From contig JAMDDV010000009.1 of the NCBI GenBank assembly GCA_023488455.1, positions 1-47,627 on the forward strand: 47,627 nt of DNA, in the 5' to 3' direction. Position 1 is the first letter of the stretch. Every line of letters begins with the position of its first letter. The stretch comes from Actinomycetota bacterium (GTDB lineage Bacteria > Actinomycetota > Humimicrobiia > Hakubellales > JAMDDV01). Positions 33,273 to 42,177 of this stretch are shown here, in pieces. The notes beneath the pieces are model-generated. The model had not been told where the DNA came from and made no database searches. It saw only the letters and a program-made list of their open reading frames with translations. The position numbers were made by a program, and so were the translations under genes.

Positions 33273-35987
33273 CTAGATAATGCTTAATTCGCGGGCGCGA
33301 GCAATGGCTTGGGTGCGGCTTTCTACGCCGAGCTTAGTGAAGATATTGTTGGTATGCTTTTTAACCGTGCCTATAGCTAGGAAGAGTTCAGAGGCAATTT
33401 CTCTATTAAACTTCCCGGCTGCGATGAGCTTGAGTACTTCGAGTTCGCGTTCGCTGAGAGTCTCTACGAGTCCCGGTGTCTTCTCGCGCCCAGCGGATGG
33501 CGGTTGCTGGCTCTCACCATGGCCGTTGAGTAGGCCTAGTAGTTTCGATGCGTAATCGGCATGCTTTCCTTGGGCGACCATCCGCTGGAACAGCCTGGCC
33601 ACCGGCTCTCCCTCATCAATAAGAGTGCGTACATAGCCGGCCGGCTCCGCCAGCGATAAAGCCCGGTCAAGCGTCTCCTCAGCCTCGACGGGTTGTCCTA
33701 GGCTGTCCAATGACAGTGCTTTAAGGATTAGCGCTTCGATGACGGCTCCACCCCTATCCTGACCCTCGGCGTTTCGGGCGAACTGATCAAGGTACGGCGG
33801 CAGTCCCTGCCCCAGACCTTCGGCGAGTCTTATCCTGACGATAGTCAGATAGGCGAACTCTTGCCGGTAGTCGGGTAACTGAGACAACGGTAAAGAAATC
33901 TCCTGTTGCCGGCTCCAATCCGAGGCCTTAGCAATGTCACCCTGTCGTAGTGCTAGCCAGGCTTTAAAAACAGGTATCTGCTGAACTTCGGGAGGGGTAG
34001 TCACCCAGGGGCCCAACTTCTCGGCTCGATGTATGTATTCGGTTGCCAGCTCCGAATTGCCTCTCACCTGCTCTAGTTTGGCCATTGAAAAGTATCCCTT
34101 AATCACCGCTTCCCAGAAATAGCCGGCCTCACCCAACTCAATGCCCTTTCTTAAGTTGTCGGCAGCGCTATCAAGGTCATTCTGTTCGTGGTTTAGTTGA
34201 CCAAGTACAACATAGGCGAGGGATGTGACTGGCAACGGACATGCGCCTCCCCAACGATTTCCCTGTTCAATAGCTTCGTTACAGATACTTGCTACCCGGT
34301 CGAACCGGGAAATCTGAATATAAACGTCAGCCAGACTACCCTGGCCCGCCAGGACAGCATAGTGGTAGTCGATTTTACGACCAGCCGCGATCAATTCTTC
34401 AAGCAACGGAATAGATTTGGTGATGCCGCCGGTTTTCCCGTAATAACCAACCAAATTGAGCGAGTTGACGGCACGGGCTAGCAGGTCATCAATGCCAGTA
34501 GCCGGCAACTCCCGGTTGGCTTCCTCAGAGAGCTGAATAGCCCGGGGAATATCGCCCTGAGCCTGGGCGATGAAGCTCTGAAGAGATAATGTATGGCCTT
34601 TGATGCGCTGCAAATTGGCGCGGCTGTGTGGCGACAGCTTTTCAGGACTTTCTGAAACTGCCTCGACTGCCCGGCAAAACATTTTCGAGAGAATCTCAGG
34701 ATTATTAGTTGTCAGAGCTGCCCAGGCGAAGCAAACACAGAGCCAGGGGCTGGCCAGAATGATTGGTTCAGGGATGCGAGATGAATATTCTATCAGCCTG
34801 ACTGCCTGGTTCTGTCCCAGCATCCGGGGAGCTGCATTTTCCAGAATTGTCGCTGCCCGCTCAGCGTCACCACCCAGAAGAGCATGGCCGATGGCTCCTT
34901 CAGTGAGACCTTCTTTTTCATACCACGTGCTTGCCCGCTGGTGCAGCAAATTTACCACCTGAGGCTCATCTCTGACCAGTTGGTTATGCAGGATGGTTGC
35001 AAATAGTTGATGGTAGCGGTACCAGCGCCGCTCGTCATCTAAGGGGGAAATAAAAAGATTGGCTGCCTCAAGCTGAGCCAATATTGACTGGCTGTCGCTA
35101 CGATCAGTCACGGCATCACACAGGGGACCACACATGTGTTCGAGGATTGAGGTTTCCAATAGAAACTGCTTAATGCTTGGTGGCTGCTGGTTGAGCACCT
35201 CTTCGGCCAGGTAGTCCATTATATAACGGTTACTGCCTGAGAAGGACTTGATATAGCTGGTAATATCACGTTTACCCTGCAAAGAAAGGGCTGCCATCTT
35301 TAGCCCGGCAACCCAACCTTCAGTACGGATTTCCAACATCGCAAGGTCTTGCTCGGAAAGAGAAATACCTGCCGTGTTCTTTAAATAGCTGGAAGCCTCC
35401 TCGATGGTAAAACCAAGATCATCAGCCCGGAGTTCAGATATCTCTCCCTTTACTCTCCAGCGGGCTAACGGCAATGGAGGATCGACCCGGCTGGCGATAA
35501 CTAGATGAACCTGAGGTGGCAGATGTTCAACGATGAAAGTTATAGCCGCATGAATAGCCGGCGATTCAATGGTATGGTAATCATCCAGCACCAGGACGAA
35601 GTCACCATCATGACTGCTGATCGAGTTAATAATGCCAGTAAGCAACCATTCTGTTGACGGTGGCTGAGGTGATTGCAGGGCATTCAGGATGGGCTGGCAT
35701 ACTCCTGGCATGACGCTTTGCAGCGTCATGATGAAATAATTCCAGAAATTGCCGGGAATATTGTCACTAGCCTCCAGCAAGACCCAACCGACCGGTTTCT
35801 TGAGATCCCTCAAAGCTTCAATCAACATCGTCGTCTTGCCGTAACCGGCGGGGGCTGACAGCAGAACAAGTTTATAACGCAATGCTTTAACCAGTTTACT
35901 GGAGAGGCGTGGACGCGCCATCCAGTCAGGCGGTAGCAGCGGCCGGCGAGTTTTGGTGATTAACAGCGCTGGCTTTATTTCTGACAT
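33273..35987 (-). CDS. MalT-like LuxR-family ATP-dependent transcription regulator
   Basis: This 904-residue LAL/STAND-type activator has an N-terminal NTPase domain with Walker [11 protein letters not shown] (about 43-52) and Walker B VLVLDDYH. Then come winged-helix-like and tetratricopeptide-type helical repeats through the middle. The C-terminal LuxR HTH (about 840-900) contains [18 protein letters not shown] and [18 protein letters not shown]. The sensed ligand is unknown. It heads a set with the small protein, membrane protein and flavodoxin. No ribosome binding site precedes the ATG. Base composition is clearly more GC-rich than neighbours, pointing to horizontal acquisition. Confidence 0.9.
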   Translation of the reverse strand: MSEIKPALLITKTRRPLLPPDWMARPRLSSKLVKALRYKLVLLSAPAGYGKTTMLIEALRDLKKPVGWVLLEASDNIPGNFWNYFIMTLQSVMPGVCQPILNALQSPQPPSTEWLLTGIINSISSHDGDFVLVLDDYHTIESPAIHAAITFIVEHLPPQVHLVIASRVDPPLPLARWRVKGEISELRADDLGFTIEEASSYLKNTAGISLSEQDLAMLEIRTEGWVAGLKMAALSLQGKRDITSYIKSFSGSNRYIMDYLAEEVLNQQPPSIKQFLLETSILEHMCGPLCDAVTDRSDSQSILAQLEAANLFISPLDDERRWYRYHQLFATILHNQLVRDEPQVVNLLHQRASTWYEKEGLTEGAIGHALLGGDAERAATILENAAPRMLGQNQAVRLIEYSSRIPEPIILASPWLCVCFAWAALTTNNPEILSKMFCRAVEAVSESPEKLSPHSRANLQRIKGHTLSLQSFIAQAQGDIPRAIQLSEEANRELPATGIDDLLARAVNSLNLVGYYGKTGGITKSIPLLEELIAAGRKIDYHYAVLAGQGSLADVYIQISRFDRVASICNEAIEQGNRWGGACPLPVTSLAYVVLGQLNHEQNDLDSAADNLRKGIELGEAGYFWEAVIKGYFSMAKLEQVRGNSELATEYIHRAEKLGPWVTTPPEVQQIPVFKAWLALRQGDIAKASDWSRQQEISLPLSQLPDYRQEFAYLTIVRIRLAEGLGQGLPPYLDQFARNAEGQDRGGAVIEALILKALSLDSLGQPVEAEETLDRALSLAEPAGYVRTLIDEGEPVARLFQRMVAQGKHADYASKLLGLLNGHGESQQPPSAGREKTPGLVETLSERELEVLKLIAAGKFNREIASELFLAIGTVKKHTNNIFTKLGVESRTQAIARARELSII

Positions 35988-35997
35988 GTCACGTTTA

Positions 35998-36096
35998 TGT
36001 TAACACATTCAAACGAATCCTTCTAAGTCCGTAGATTAAATCACTCCAGATGTTGTTGGCACATTTATTTCACGTTTTGGGCACATTTTGTTAACA
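35998..36096. promoter_or_regulatory. Paired TGTTAACA palindromes upstream of the LuxR regulator
   Basis: The palindrome TGTTAACA, followed by C in both cases, occurs at 35998-36005, just before the regulator gene, and again at 36089-36096. The first overlaps a possible -10 (TAACAT, minus strand) nine bases before the ATG. The pair could be autoregulatory operators. The rest of 36001-36238 holds nothing I can identify. Confidence 0.35.
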
Positions 36097-36235
36097 CTCC
36101 ACCATATTGAATTTAAGGGCTTTCAATTTCACTTCAAGGAGACTGTTCAATCTAAAAAGTCTGACGGTTTGGGGTTTCCTTCTATTCAGTTTCCAGTTTT
36201 GTCATAAAAACATTAGCGGGAATGTCTTGCTGATG

Positions 36236-36244
36236 TGGTATAGT
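36236..36244 (+). promoter_or_regulatory. Extended -10 promoter of the DUF4258-DUF2283 pair
   Basis: TGGTATAGT combines the TGn extension with a TATAGT -10 box (36239-36244). Only seven bases separate it from the GTG start at 36252, so the transcript would be leaderless. No good -35 is present, as usual for extended -10 promoters. Confidence 0.5.
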
Positions 36245-36251
36245 AAAACCC

Positions 36252-36497
36252 GTGGATTTTAAACTATCTGCTCATACATTGGATATGTTGAAGGAACGAA
36301 ATATTCCCGAAGAATGGGTATGGCGAACGATTGACGCTCCTGAGTGGAAAAATTTAGGGGAAGACAAAAATATCCATTATTTTAAGAGTATCACTGAACA
36401 TGAGGTGCGAATTCTTCATGTGGTTGTAAATCCTCGTGTTTCGCCAAAGAAAGTAGTTACAATATTTTTTGACCGCAGGGCAAGGAGGAAAAAATGA
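36252..36497 (+). CDS. DUF4258-type putative toxin
   Basis: This 81-residue protein resembles DUF4258, a small fold related to RelE/BrnT-like toxins: LSAHTLDMLKERNIPEEWV at the N-terminus and VVVNPRVSPKKVVTIFFDRRARRK at the end. The start codon is GTG. The stop overlaps the start of the DUF2283 gene as ATGA, so the two are coupled. This pairing recurs across bacteria and is suspected to be a toxin-antitoxin system; that role is inference. Confidence 0.75.
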   Translation: MDFKLSAHTLDMLKERNIPEEWVWRTIDAPEWKNLGEDKNIHYFKSITEHEVRILHVVVNPRVSPKKVVTIFFDRRARRKK

Positions 36498-36694
36498 GAC
36501 TTAAAGTAGATAAGGAAAATGATGCGCTTTATTTCCGATTGGACGAATCTTCAATTATAGAATCGGAGGAAGTGCAGCCTGGCGTAATCTTGGACTTTAA
36601 TGCAGATGGTAAAGTGGTAGGTATTGAGATACTTAATTTGAGTGTCAGAATGAGTCCCGACCAGTTAAAAATACTTCAATATGAGACTGCCTAA
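36494..36694 (+). CDS. DUF2283 protein, putative antitoxin partner
   Basis: This 66-residue protein has the DUF2283 pattern LKVDKENDALYFRLDES and GVILDFNADGKVVGIEILN. It overlaps the DUF4258 gene by four bases. GGAGG lies seven bases before the ATG. A second, more divergent DUF2283 gene lies about 2 kb downstream. DUF2283 proteins commonly accompany small toxin-like proteins, so an antitoxin role is plausible. Confidence 0.8.
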   Translation: MRLKVDKENDALYFRLDESSIIESEEVQPGVILDFNADGKVVGIEILNLSVRMSPDQLKILQYETA

Positions 36695-36742
36695 AAAATT
36701 TGATTTTTTGAATTTGGAATTAAACGCAGAACTGTTATTATG

Positions 36743-37168
36743 TTAAGCTGCTCTGTGTGGATTATAAAGCTGAATGTTGATGTGCTTTGAATAGTGTACG
36801 AAATCTTGATCTGTGGTGAAGATGAGAAGCTTGTTTCGATGTGCTACCGTACATATTAAAAAATCGATGTGGGAGCCTTGGACACCTTTGTTTCTACATG
36901 TATTGTAGAATTCAGCCGCAAGCTCATAATCTTGAGAAATGATTGGTAGGTCATCAAAAGCTTTGAGCTTGTCTCTTAGTTGTGAAAATTGCTTTTCATC
37001 TGAGATTCCAGAAAGTATTTCTTGTCTGATCGGGCCAATGAGCACCACACGGAGCTCTTCAATAAGGATCTTGAGGTTTGAGAGATAGTCTTCCTCTTCT
37101 TTAGTCCTATTGTCTACAGGTCTTCTAAATGCAATAGACCAGATTGAAGTATCAACAAGAACTTTCAC
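36743..37168 (-). CDS. vapC: VapC-like PIN-domain toxin
   Basis: This 141-residue PIN ribonuclease has the acidic catalytic residues in VLVDTSIWS (Asp), QEILSGI (Glu), DFLICTVA (Asp) and FTTDQDF (Asp). VapC toxins cleave tRNA or rRNA when not bound by VapB. The start overlaps the vapB stop by four bases. The chromosomal copy sits among other toxin-like genes. Confidence 0.9.
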   Translation of the reverse strand: MKVLVDTSIWSIAFRRPVDNRTKEEEDYLSNLKILIEELRVVLIGPIRQEILSGISDEKQFSQLRDKLKAFDDLPIISQDYELAAEFYNTCRNKGVQGSHIDFLICTVAHRNKLLIFTTDQDFVHYSKHINIQLYNPHRAA

Positions 37169-37365
37169 TCACGATGCCTTAATGCTTTGTAGTTGTATTT
37201 ATTATCATAGGTAATTTGCCCAAAAAGCTGGATAATTTCTAACTGTTTTCTTCGCTGAATGTATTCTTTAAGTGCTTCGTTGACTGTCTCTTTCTTTGTT
37301 TTGTGACTGCCAATTTTCTGAGCTTCATTTAATAATTTCTGATCAATGGCAAGGTTAGTAGCCAT
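37165..37365 (-). CDS. vapB: VapB-like antitoxin
   Basis: This 66-residue protein begins MATNLAIDQKLLNEAQ, matching the DUF2191/VapB type of antitoxin: an N-terminal DNA-binding region and a C-terminal toxin-neutralising tail (YDNKYNYKALRHRE). AGGAGG precedes the ATG. It is directly coupled to the PIN toxin and is controlled by the promoter/operator at 37386-37414. Confidence 0.85.
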   Translation of the reverse strand: MATNLAIDQKLLNEAQKIGSHKTKKETVNEALKEYIQRRKQLEIIQLFGQITYDNKYNYKALRHRE

Positions 37366-37385
37366 AATCTCATCCTCCTACACAT

Positions 37386-37414
37386 AATATTACACAAACC
37401 AATGTGTAAGTCAA
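37386..37414 (-). promoter_or_regulatory. vapBC promoter and operator
   Basis: On the minus strand, TTGACT (37409-37414), 16 bp and TAATAT (37387-37392) form the promoter. An inverted repeat TTACACA - N6 - TGTGTAA (37390-37409) fills the spacer, as expected for autorepression by the VapBC complex. Confidence 0.65.
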
Positions 37415-37455
37415 ATGATTTTTGCTTAATCCAGTAGGCACTATAAACGGCTTAG

Positions 37456-37593
37456 ATGGAGAAAGATAGGATCATCATTTTACCTTGGCCAAAGAATTAT
37501 TCCCAATATATGTTAGGGCTTGGGAGCGAAGTATGGCGTGGTATAGATACTACTGAATATGTTAAAAATGAGAGGAAATCTTGGGAGAAGTAG
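37456..37593 (+). CDS. Orphan antitoxin-like small protein
   Basis: This 45-residue ORF ends with LGSEVWRGIDTTEYVKNERKSW, which resembles the C-terminal tail of small antitoxins paired with PIN toxins (W-x-G-hydrophobic-D...Y...ER-S-W). It has no toxin gene after it on the same strand. TATAAA lies eight bases before the ATG and there is no ribosome binding site. It is probably a remnant of a lost module or a very small antitoxin. Confidence 0.45.
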   Translation: MEKDRIIILPWPKNYSQYMLGLGSEVWRGIDTTEYVKNERKSWEK

Positions 37594-37609
37594 AGGTGTT
37601 ACTTCTATA

Positions 37610-38059
37610 TTATGTGCTGGTCTTAAAATTAATGATTTTATTAATATCGAAACCAGTTGTGAATGGATCCAAGTAGGTTGCTGTTTCGAGTGGGTTCTGG
37701 CCTGGGATATCTTCTGAAATAATGAATGGGATCTGGTTTAGTTTTGCAGTTGCCCAGATTTGTGCATCCCAATAGCTCAATTGGTATTGATGAACTGCAC
37801 GCATTGCCTCCTTGATGATTAGAGAATTCACCTCCAGCACCTTCCAATTGTCCAAGTATAGGTTGACAATCTCTCCTGCATTTTTCAGATACTTGTTTAA
37901 ATGACAGAAGAGCTCACCGGCAATTTGCGTGGAGATCAAGGCTAAATCTCTTGTGGTGACTGTTTCAATAAGTTGCTGGGCATTTTCACCTTTTTCGGGG
38001 TTATCAGAATCATATAGATAAATTATGACATTAGTGTCCACGAGGAATTCTATCTTCAT
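37610..38059 (-). CDS. PIN-domain toxin (second module)
   Basis: This PIN ribonuclease of about 149 residues starts MKIEFLVDTNVIIYLYD, with further acidic residues in IAGELFCHL and SYWDAQIWATA and in IISEDI. The start at 38059 matches the family start; a longer frame to 38086 is possible. It overlaps the preceding antitoxin gene by 29 bases in another frame, an unusually long overlap, which ties their translation together. Confidence 0.85.
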   Translation of the reverse strand: MKIEFLVDTNVIIYLYDSDNPEKGENAQQLIETVTTRDLALISTQIAGELFCHLNKYLKNAGEIVNLYLDNWKVLEVNSLIIKEAMRAVHQYQLSYWDAQIWATAKLNQIPFIISEDIPGQNPLETATYLDPFTTGFDINKIINFKTST

Positions 38060-38297
38060 AAAGTTTATCCCTTTCAAACTTTCCAATTTTGTAATGACCA
38101 GCTTTTCTTAGTTTTTCAGTTTCTTTTAAGTGTCTTAAGAATTTCTGAGCATCAGGTTTTATTTCAGCGATGTAAGTTTCTTTAAGCTCATCGATCTTTT
38201 TCCTTATGATCTCTGCTTCAGGGATTTTCCACTTAAGAGCTTTTTCTTTAATTAATAGATCCTGCTCCTTGGTTATGTAATATTGCTTCCTTTTCAT
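38031..38297 (-). CDS. Ribbon-helix-helix-like antitoxin
   Basis: This 88-residue protein begins MKRKQYYITKEQDLLIKEKA and continues AEIIRKKIDELKETY, a pattern of CopG/RHH-type antitoxins. GGAG precedes the ATG by about eight bases. It precedes and overlaps the PIN toxin. Its promoter region shares a palindrome with the divergent gene at 38343. Confidence 0.75.
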   Translation of the reverse strand: MKRKQYYITKEQDLLIKEKALKWKIPEAEIIRKKIDELKETYIAEIKPDAQKFLRHLKETEKLRKAGHYKIGKFERDKLYEDRIPRGH

Positions 38298-38311
38298 ATA
38301 ATTTCTCCATT

Positions 38312-38334
38312 AATGTATACATATACATTATAAT
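38312..38334. promoter_or_regulatory. Shared operator and -10 region between divergent toxin modules
   Basis: An interrupted palindrome, AATGTATA - CA - TATACATT (38312-38329), is followed by TATAAT (38329-38334) eight bases before the ATG at 38343. It lies between two divergent genes and probably controls both. Confidence 0.5.
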
Positions 38335-38342
38335 ATAAATAA

Positions 38343-38525
38343 ATGAAATTTAAAGATATTCATAATCGGCAGATTCAGTTAACGTATGAAAGGCAAAAAC
38401 ATATCGAAGCAGATCATCCAGAAATGCGTGGTCAGATTGAGAGAATTGGGGACGCTTTGTTGAATCCTGATATAATTATTAAATCAAGGACAGATTTTGA
38501 GGTCGAATTATTTTATCGAAAATAA
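38343..38525 (+). pseudogene. Truncated PBECR2-like nuclease fold protein
   Basis: The 60-residue product starts MKFKDIHNRQIQLTYERQKH and contains HIEADHPEM, a hallmark of small proteins that I recall being annotated as PBECR2 nuclease-fold toxins. Those are around 100-115 residues; here the frame ends right after VELFYRK, where the C-terminal half should follow. The missing part seems to have been lost in a deletion that joined this gene to the DUF2283 gene. Leaderless start after TATAAT. Confidence 0.6.
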
Positions 38526-38722
38526 AAATTTGGTATGACAATAAAGGAGACTATCTAGAAGTCCTCTTTGAGAGAAAAACAGGATACTTCAGAGAGACAG
38601 AGAATGATGCAGTAATGGAAAAAGTCGATGAAGATGGAAATATTATTGGCTTTTCTATTCTAAAAGTGAGTACATTGAAAGAGAAACCACTTTCAATAGA
38701 ACTTAAAAACCACTTTGCCTGA
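38522..38722 (+). CDS. DUF2283 protein with apparent AUA start
   Basis: In this frame the sequence reads (AUA)KIWYDNKGDYLEVLFERK and continues VDEDGNIIGFSILKVS, a full DUF2283 domain of 66 residues. The expected first methionine codon is ATA, overlapping the previous stop as ATAA, and no ATG, GTG or TTG exists between the upstream in-frame stop and the conserved start. Either AUA initiates, or the start was destroyed by the deletion that shortened the gene before it. Confidence 0.6.
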   Translation: MKIWYDNKGDYLEVLFERKTGYFRETENDAVMEKVDEDGNIIGFSILKVSTLKEKPLSIELKNHFA

Positions 38723-38732
38723 AAGATCATAT

Positions 38733-40826
38733 ATGAATAAACATGAGCATAATGGTAGCGCGATAGATCCCTATGACATGCACAAAGGAGTGATGCAGCA
38801 TAACCATGATGAGCACATGGAGATGAAAGAGCATCGTGCTGAAGGTGCAGAAAAACACGTGGAACATAGAGGCCATGGCAATCACGAGCACATGGTGGCA
38901 GATTTCAGAAAAAGGTTCATTATATCTGTAATTGTCACCGTGCCCGTTCTGATACTTTCTCCTGTTATTCAGAAGTTTTTAGGTTTAGGAGAGCTTTTAA
39001 GATTTCGCGGGGATTCATATGTGCTATTTGCACTTTCATCCTTTGTCTTCATCTATGGGGGATTTCCTTTCCTGAGAGGATTGTACAGCGAACTGAAATC
39101 AGCCAGGCCGGGCATGATGACACTTATTGGTCTTGCTATAACGGTAGCTTATGTGTATAGCTCCGCAGTTGTCTTTGGCTTGATGGGTGAAATATTCTTC
39201 TGGGAGCTTGTTACGCTTATCGATATCATGCTTCTTGGTCACTGGATTGAGATGAAGTCCATAATGGGTGCATCAAAGGCTCTTGAGGAGTTGGTTAAAC
39301 TTCTGCCCTCTGAAGCACATAAACTCATGTCTGACGGCAGCGTAATGGACGTTCCGTTAAGTGAACTTAAAACAGGAGATAAAGTAATAGTTAAGCCGGG
39401 AGAAAAACTTCCAGCGGACGGAGATGTGGTTGATGGTGAGACATCGGTAAATGAATCTATGCTCACGGGTGAGTCTAAGCCGGTACCCAAGAATGCTGGA
39501 ACAAAAGTTATAGGTGGATCTATTAATGGTGAGGGGTCTATTGTTATTGAGATAGGAAGGACGGGAAAGGAGTCCTTTCTTTCACAGGTGATCGAGCTCG
39601 TCAGGCAGGCTCAGCAGAGCAAATCAAAGACACAAGATTTAGCCAATCGTGCTGCTTTATGGCTCACCATCATAGCGATTGCAGGTGGTGCTATAACGCT
39701 TTTTGTTTGGTTTGTAATTATGAGTAAGGATTTCACATTTGCCATTGAAAGGACCGTAACGGTTATGGTCATCGCCTGTCCTCATGCACTTGGGCTTGCC
39801 ATCCCTCTTGTTGTTGCTGTTTCAACTGCCATCTCCGCAAGAAGCGGTCTTCTCATAAGAGATCGCGCTGCTTTTGAGAGGGCCAGGAATATTCAGGCAA
39901 TAATCTTTGATAAAACTGGAACGCTCACAGAAGGCAAGTTCGGAGTCACAGATATTGTGATATTGTCAAAAGATATGGATGAGAAAGAACTCCTAATATA
40001 CGCAGCTTCTGTGGAGGCACGTTCTGAGCACTCAATAGCAAAAGGGATAGTGGAATCCTCCTCTGAGAGCTATCCAGTAAAGGAATTTAAAGCGATTCCT
40101 GGCAAGGGAGCGGAGGGGAAGGTAAACGGGAAAGATGTAAAAATTGTAAGCCCTGGATATCTCAGGGAGCATGGCATTAGTCTTGTTGATAAGAGGGTTG
40201 ACGAGTTAACATCACAGGGCAAGACGGTAGTGTTTGTCATTGTCAATGGAAATCTTGTCGGGGCAGTAGCCCTTGCCGACATCATAAGACCAGAGTCAAA
40301 ACAGGCTATATCCATGCTGGATAAGATGGGTATTAAAACCATGATGTTAACAGGTGATAACGAAAAGGTGGCAGGATGGGTTTCCAGAGAATTGGGAATC
40401 GATGAATACTTCGCTGAAGTTCTTCCGCACGAGAAGGTGGCCAAGGTAAAGGAAGTGCAAGCAAGAGGACTTGTGGTTGCGATGACGGGAGATGGTGTCA
40501 ATGATGCTCCTGCGCTTGCGCAGGCAGATGTTGGGATTGCAATCGGGGCTGGAACGGATGTTGCAGTGGAGACTGCAGACATAATCCTCGTGAAGAGCAA
40601 TCCTCTTGATGCGGTAGCAATCATAGGCCTTGCCCGCGCTACGTACAGGAAGATGGTGCAGAACCTCGCCTGGGCAACAGGGTATAATGTAGTTGCAATC
40701 CCACTTGCAGCTGGAGTCCTTTATTTTTATGGAATTTTATTAACCCCTGCGCTTGGTGCGGTATTCATGTCTGTGAGCACGGTTATCGTTGCGATAAACT
40801 CAAGGTTTCTGAGGGTTGTACAGTAG
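38733..40826 (+). CDS. copB: CopB-type copper-translocating P1B ATPase
   Basis: This is a membrane copper exporter. The N-terminus is His/Met-rich (QHNHDEHMEMKEHR) in place of an HMA domain. The sixth membrane helix carries CPH (VIACPHALGLAIP), which marks the CopB/P1B-3 subgroup. Actuator TGES, phosphorylation site DKTGTLTEGK, and the hinge TGDGVNDAPALAQADVG are intact. Start chosen at ATG 38733; an in-frame TTG at 38715 is possible. No Shine-Dalgarno sequence is clear. No copper chaperone or regulator lies adjacent. Confidence 0.92.
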   Translation: MNKHEHNGSAIDPYDMHKGVMQHNHDEHMEMKEHRAEGAEKHVEHRGHGNHEHMVADFRKRFIISVIVTVPVLILSPVIQKFLGLGELLRFRGDSYVLFALSSFVFIYGGFPFLRGLYSELKSARPGMMTLIGLAITVAYVYSSAVVFGLMGEIFFWELVTLIDIMLLGHWIEMKSIMGASKALEELVKLLPSEAHKLMSDGSVMDVPLSELKTGDKVIVKPGEKLPADGDVVDGETSVNESMLTGESKPVPKNAGTKVIGGSINGEGSIVIEIGRTGKESFLSQVIELVRQAQQSKSKTQDLANRAALWLTIIAIAGGAITLFVWFVIMSKDFTFAIERTVTVMVIACPHALGLAIPLVVAVSTAISARSGLLIRDRAAFERARNIQAIIFDKTGTLTEGKFGVTDIVILSKDMDEKELLIYAASVEARSEHSIAKGIVESSSESYPVKEFKAIPGKGAEGKVNGKDVKIVSPGYLREHGISLVDKRVDELTSQGKTVVFVIVNGNLVGAVALADIIRPESKQAISMLDKMGIKTMMLTGDNEKVAGWVSRELGIDEYFAEVLPHEKVAKVKEVQARGLVVAMTGDGVNDAPALAQADVGIAIGAGTDVAVETADIILVKSNPLDAVAIIGLARATYRKMVQNLAWATGYNVVAIPLAAGVLYFYGILLTPALGAVFMSVSTVIVAINSRFLRVVQ

Positions 40827-40858
40827 AATAAATAGTAGCATGTGGTCGATTTCAATAA

Positions 40859-42034
40859 TTAAGGTTTGAATTCTGAGAATATTTCCAGACACCTACCCAG
40901 GTCTTTTTTTGTATGCGTTGCCATGACATGCGCTCTTAGTCTGCTCTGGTTTCTTGGCACAGCCGGGAACACTATAGGAGAAATAAAGACGCCATGGTCA
41001 AACAGAAATTTACAGAAATTTAAGGTCGTCTCCTCATCTTTTGTCAGGATTGGTATTATTGCTGTTTCGCTCTCAAGCGTGTTGTACCCAATGGACTTTA
41101 ATCCTTTGATGAAGAACTGGTAATTATCCTTAAGGTTCTGGATGATCCAGGGTTCATTTTCGATGATATCAAGAGCAGCTAATGCTGCTGCAACTGCTGA
41201 TGGAGGAAGGCTTGCCGAAAAGACGAATGCCCTGGCATTGTGTTTCAGAAAATTTATTGTGGCTTTGTCTGATGCGATGAATGCGCCTATGCTGGGTATT
41301 GCTTTGCTGAATGTTCCCATTATTATATCTGCGCTAATCTTATAATTAAAATGCTCCTCAATACCTTTACCATTTTTACCGATAACTCCTAAGGAATGAG
41401 CCTCATCCACCATTACTGTTGCTTTGTATTGTTCTGCGAGCTCGCAGATCGCTGGCAGTTCTGAAATGTCGCCATCCATGCTGTACACGGAATCTATGCA
41501 TATCAATGTGTTTTCAAAGGAAGTAGCGTTGGAAAGCTTTGAGCGCAGATCGTTCATATTATTATGTCTGAAAGGTCTGAACCTCGCTCCAGATAGCCTG
41601 CAGCCGTCGATGATGCTCGCATGATCGAGTTGATCGATTAAAATGTAGTCATTTTTCCCGAACAAAGTGGAAATAGCCGATAAGTTGGCAACATACCCGC
41701 TGCTGAAGAGCATAGCTGACTCCTTTCTTGTGAAATCAGCTATCCTTGCCTCAAGTTCATTGTGCAGTGGTGTCGTGCCTGCAAGTAATCTAACACCACC
41801 GGCTCCTGAACCATATTTACCTATTGCTTTTTTTGCGGCCTTTTTTATCCTGTGATCAGCACTAAGCCCAAGGTAGCTGTAGGAGCCAAGCATAATATAT
41901 TTTTTGCCGCTGCTGGTTTTAATCTTTGGTCCGATTTCGCTCGCTATCTCCTGCAGGTAGAAATAGAGTTCATTATCAATTGCGCTTTTCAGCCTCAAAT
42001 TGAAATCGGTAATCTCATTTTTTGATAGTTTCAA
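40859..42034 (-). CDS. Alpha-oxoamine synthase (Kbl/BioF-like aminotransferase class II)
   Basis: This 391-residue PLP enzyme belongs to the group of glycine C-acetyltransferase, AONS (BioF) and serine palmitoyltransferase. Motifs include YSYLGLSADHRI at the N-terminus, GSGAGGVRLLAGT, the aspartate-histidine MVDEAHSLGVIG and the PLP lysine in MGTFSKAIPSIGA. The start is TTG with AAGGAC upstream. Without threonine dehydrogenase or biotin genes nearby, the exact substrate is open. Confidence 0.85.
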   Translation of the reverse strand: MKLSKNEITDFNLRLKSAIDNELYFYLQEIASEIGPKIKTSSGKKYIMLGSYSYLGLSADHRIKKAAKKAIGKYGSGAGGVRLLAGTTPLHNELEARIADFTRKESAMLFSSGYVANLSAISTLFGKNDYILIDQLDHASIIDGCRLSGARFRPFRHNNMNDLRSKLSNATSFENTLICIDSVYSMDGDISELPAICELAEQYKATVMVDEAHSLGVIGKNGKGIEEHFNYKISADIIMGTFSKAIPSIGAFIASDKATINFLKHNARAFVFSASLPPSAVAAALAALDIIENEPWIIQNLKDNYQFFIKGLKSIGYNTLESETAIIPILTKDEETTLNFCKFLFDHGVFISPIVFPAVPRNQSRLRAHVMATHTKKDLGRCLEIFSEFKP

Positions 42035-42177
42035 TTTCTGTCCTTCTTATTTTTTATTAGTCGGAGAGCAGCTAAGATTTGTTCCTTTTCACAGATATTA
42101 TTATTTAGCTTGATTTACACTGTCCATCAATTTCAGGTATATTAACATAAAATGTTTAAAGTTGAAGGAAGGTTTTT

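Noticed and set aside
31299..38722. Integrative element with attachment repeat of the tRNA-Ala 3' end
   Set aside because: I found no second copy of the tRNA 3' sequence and no integrase in the window, so only a compositional island is claimed.
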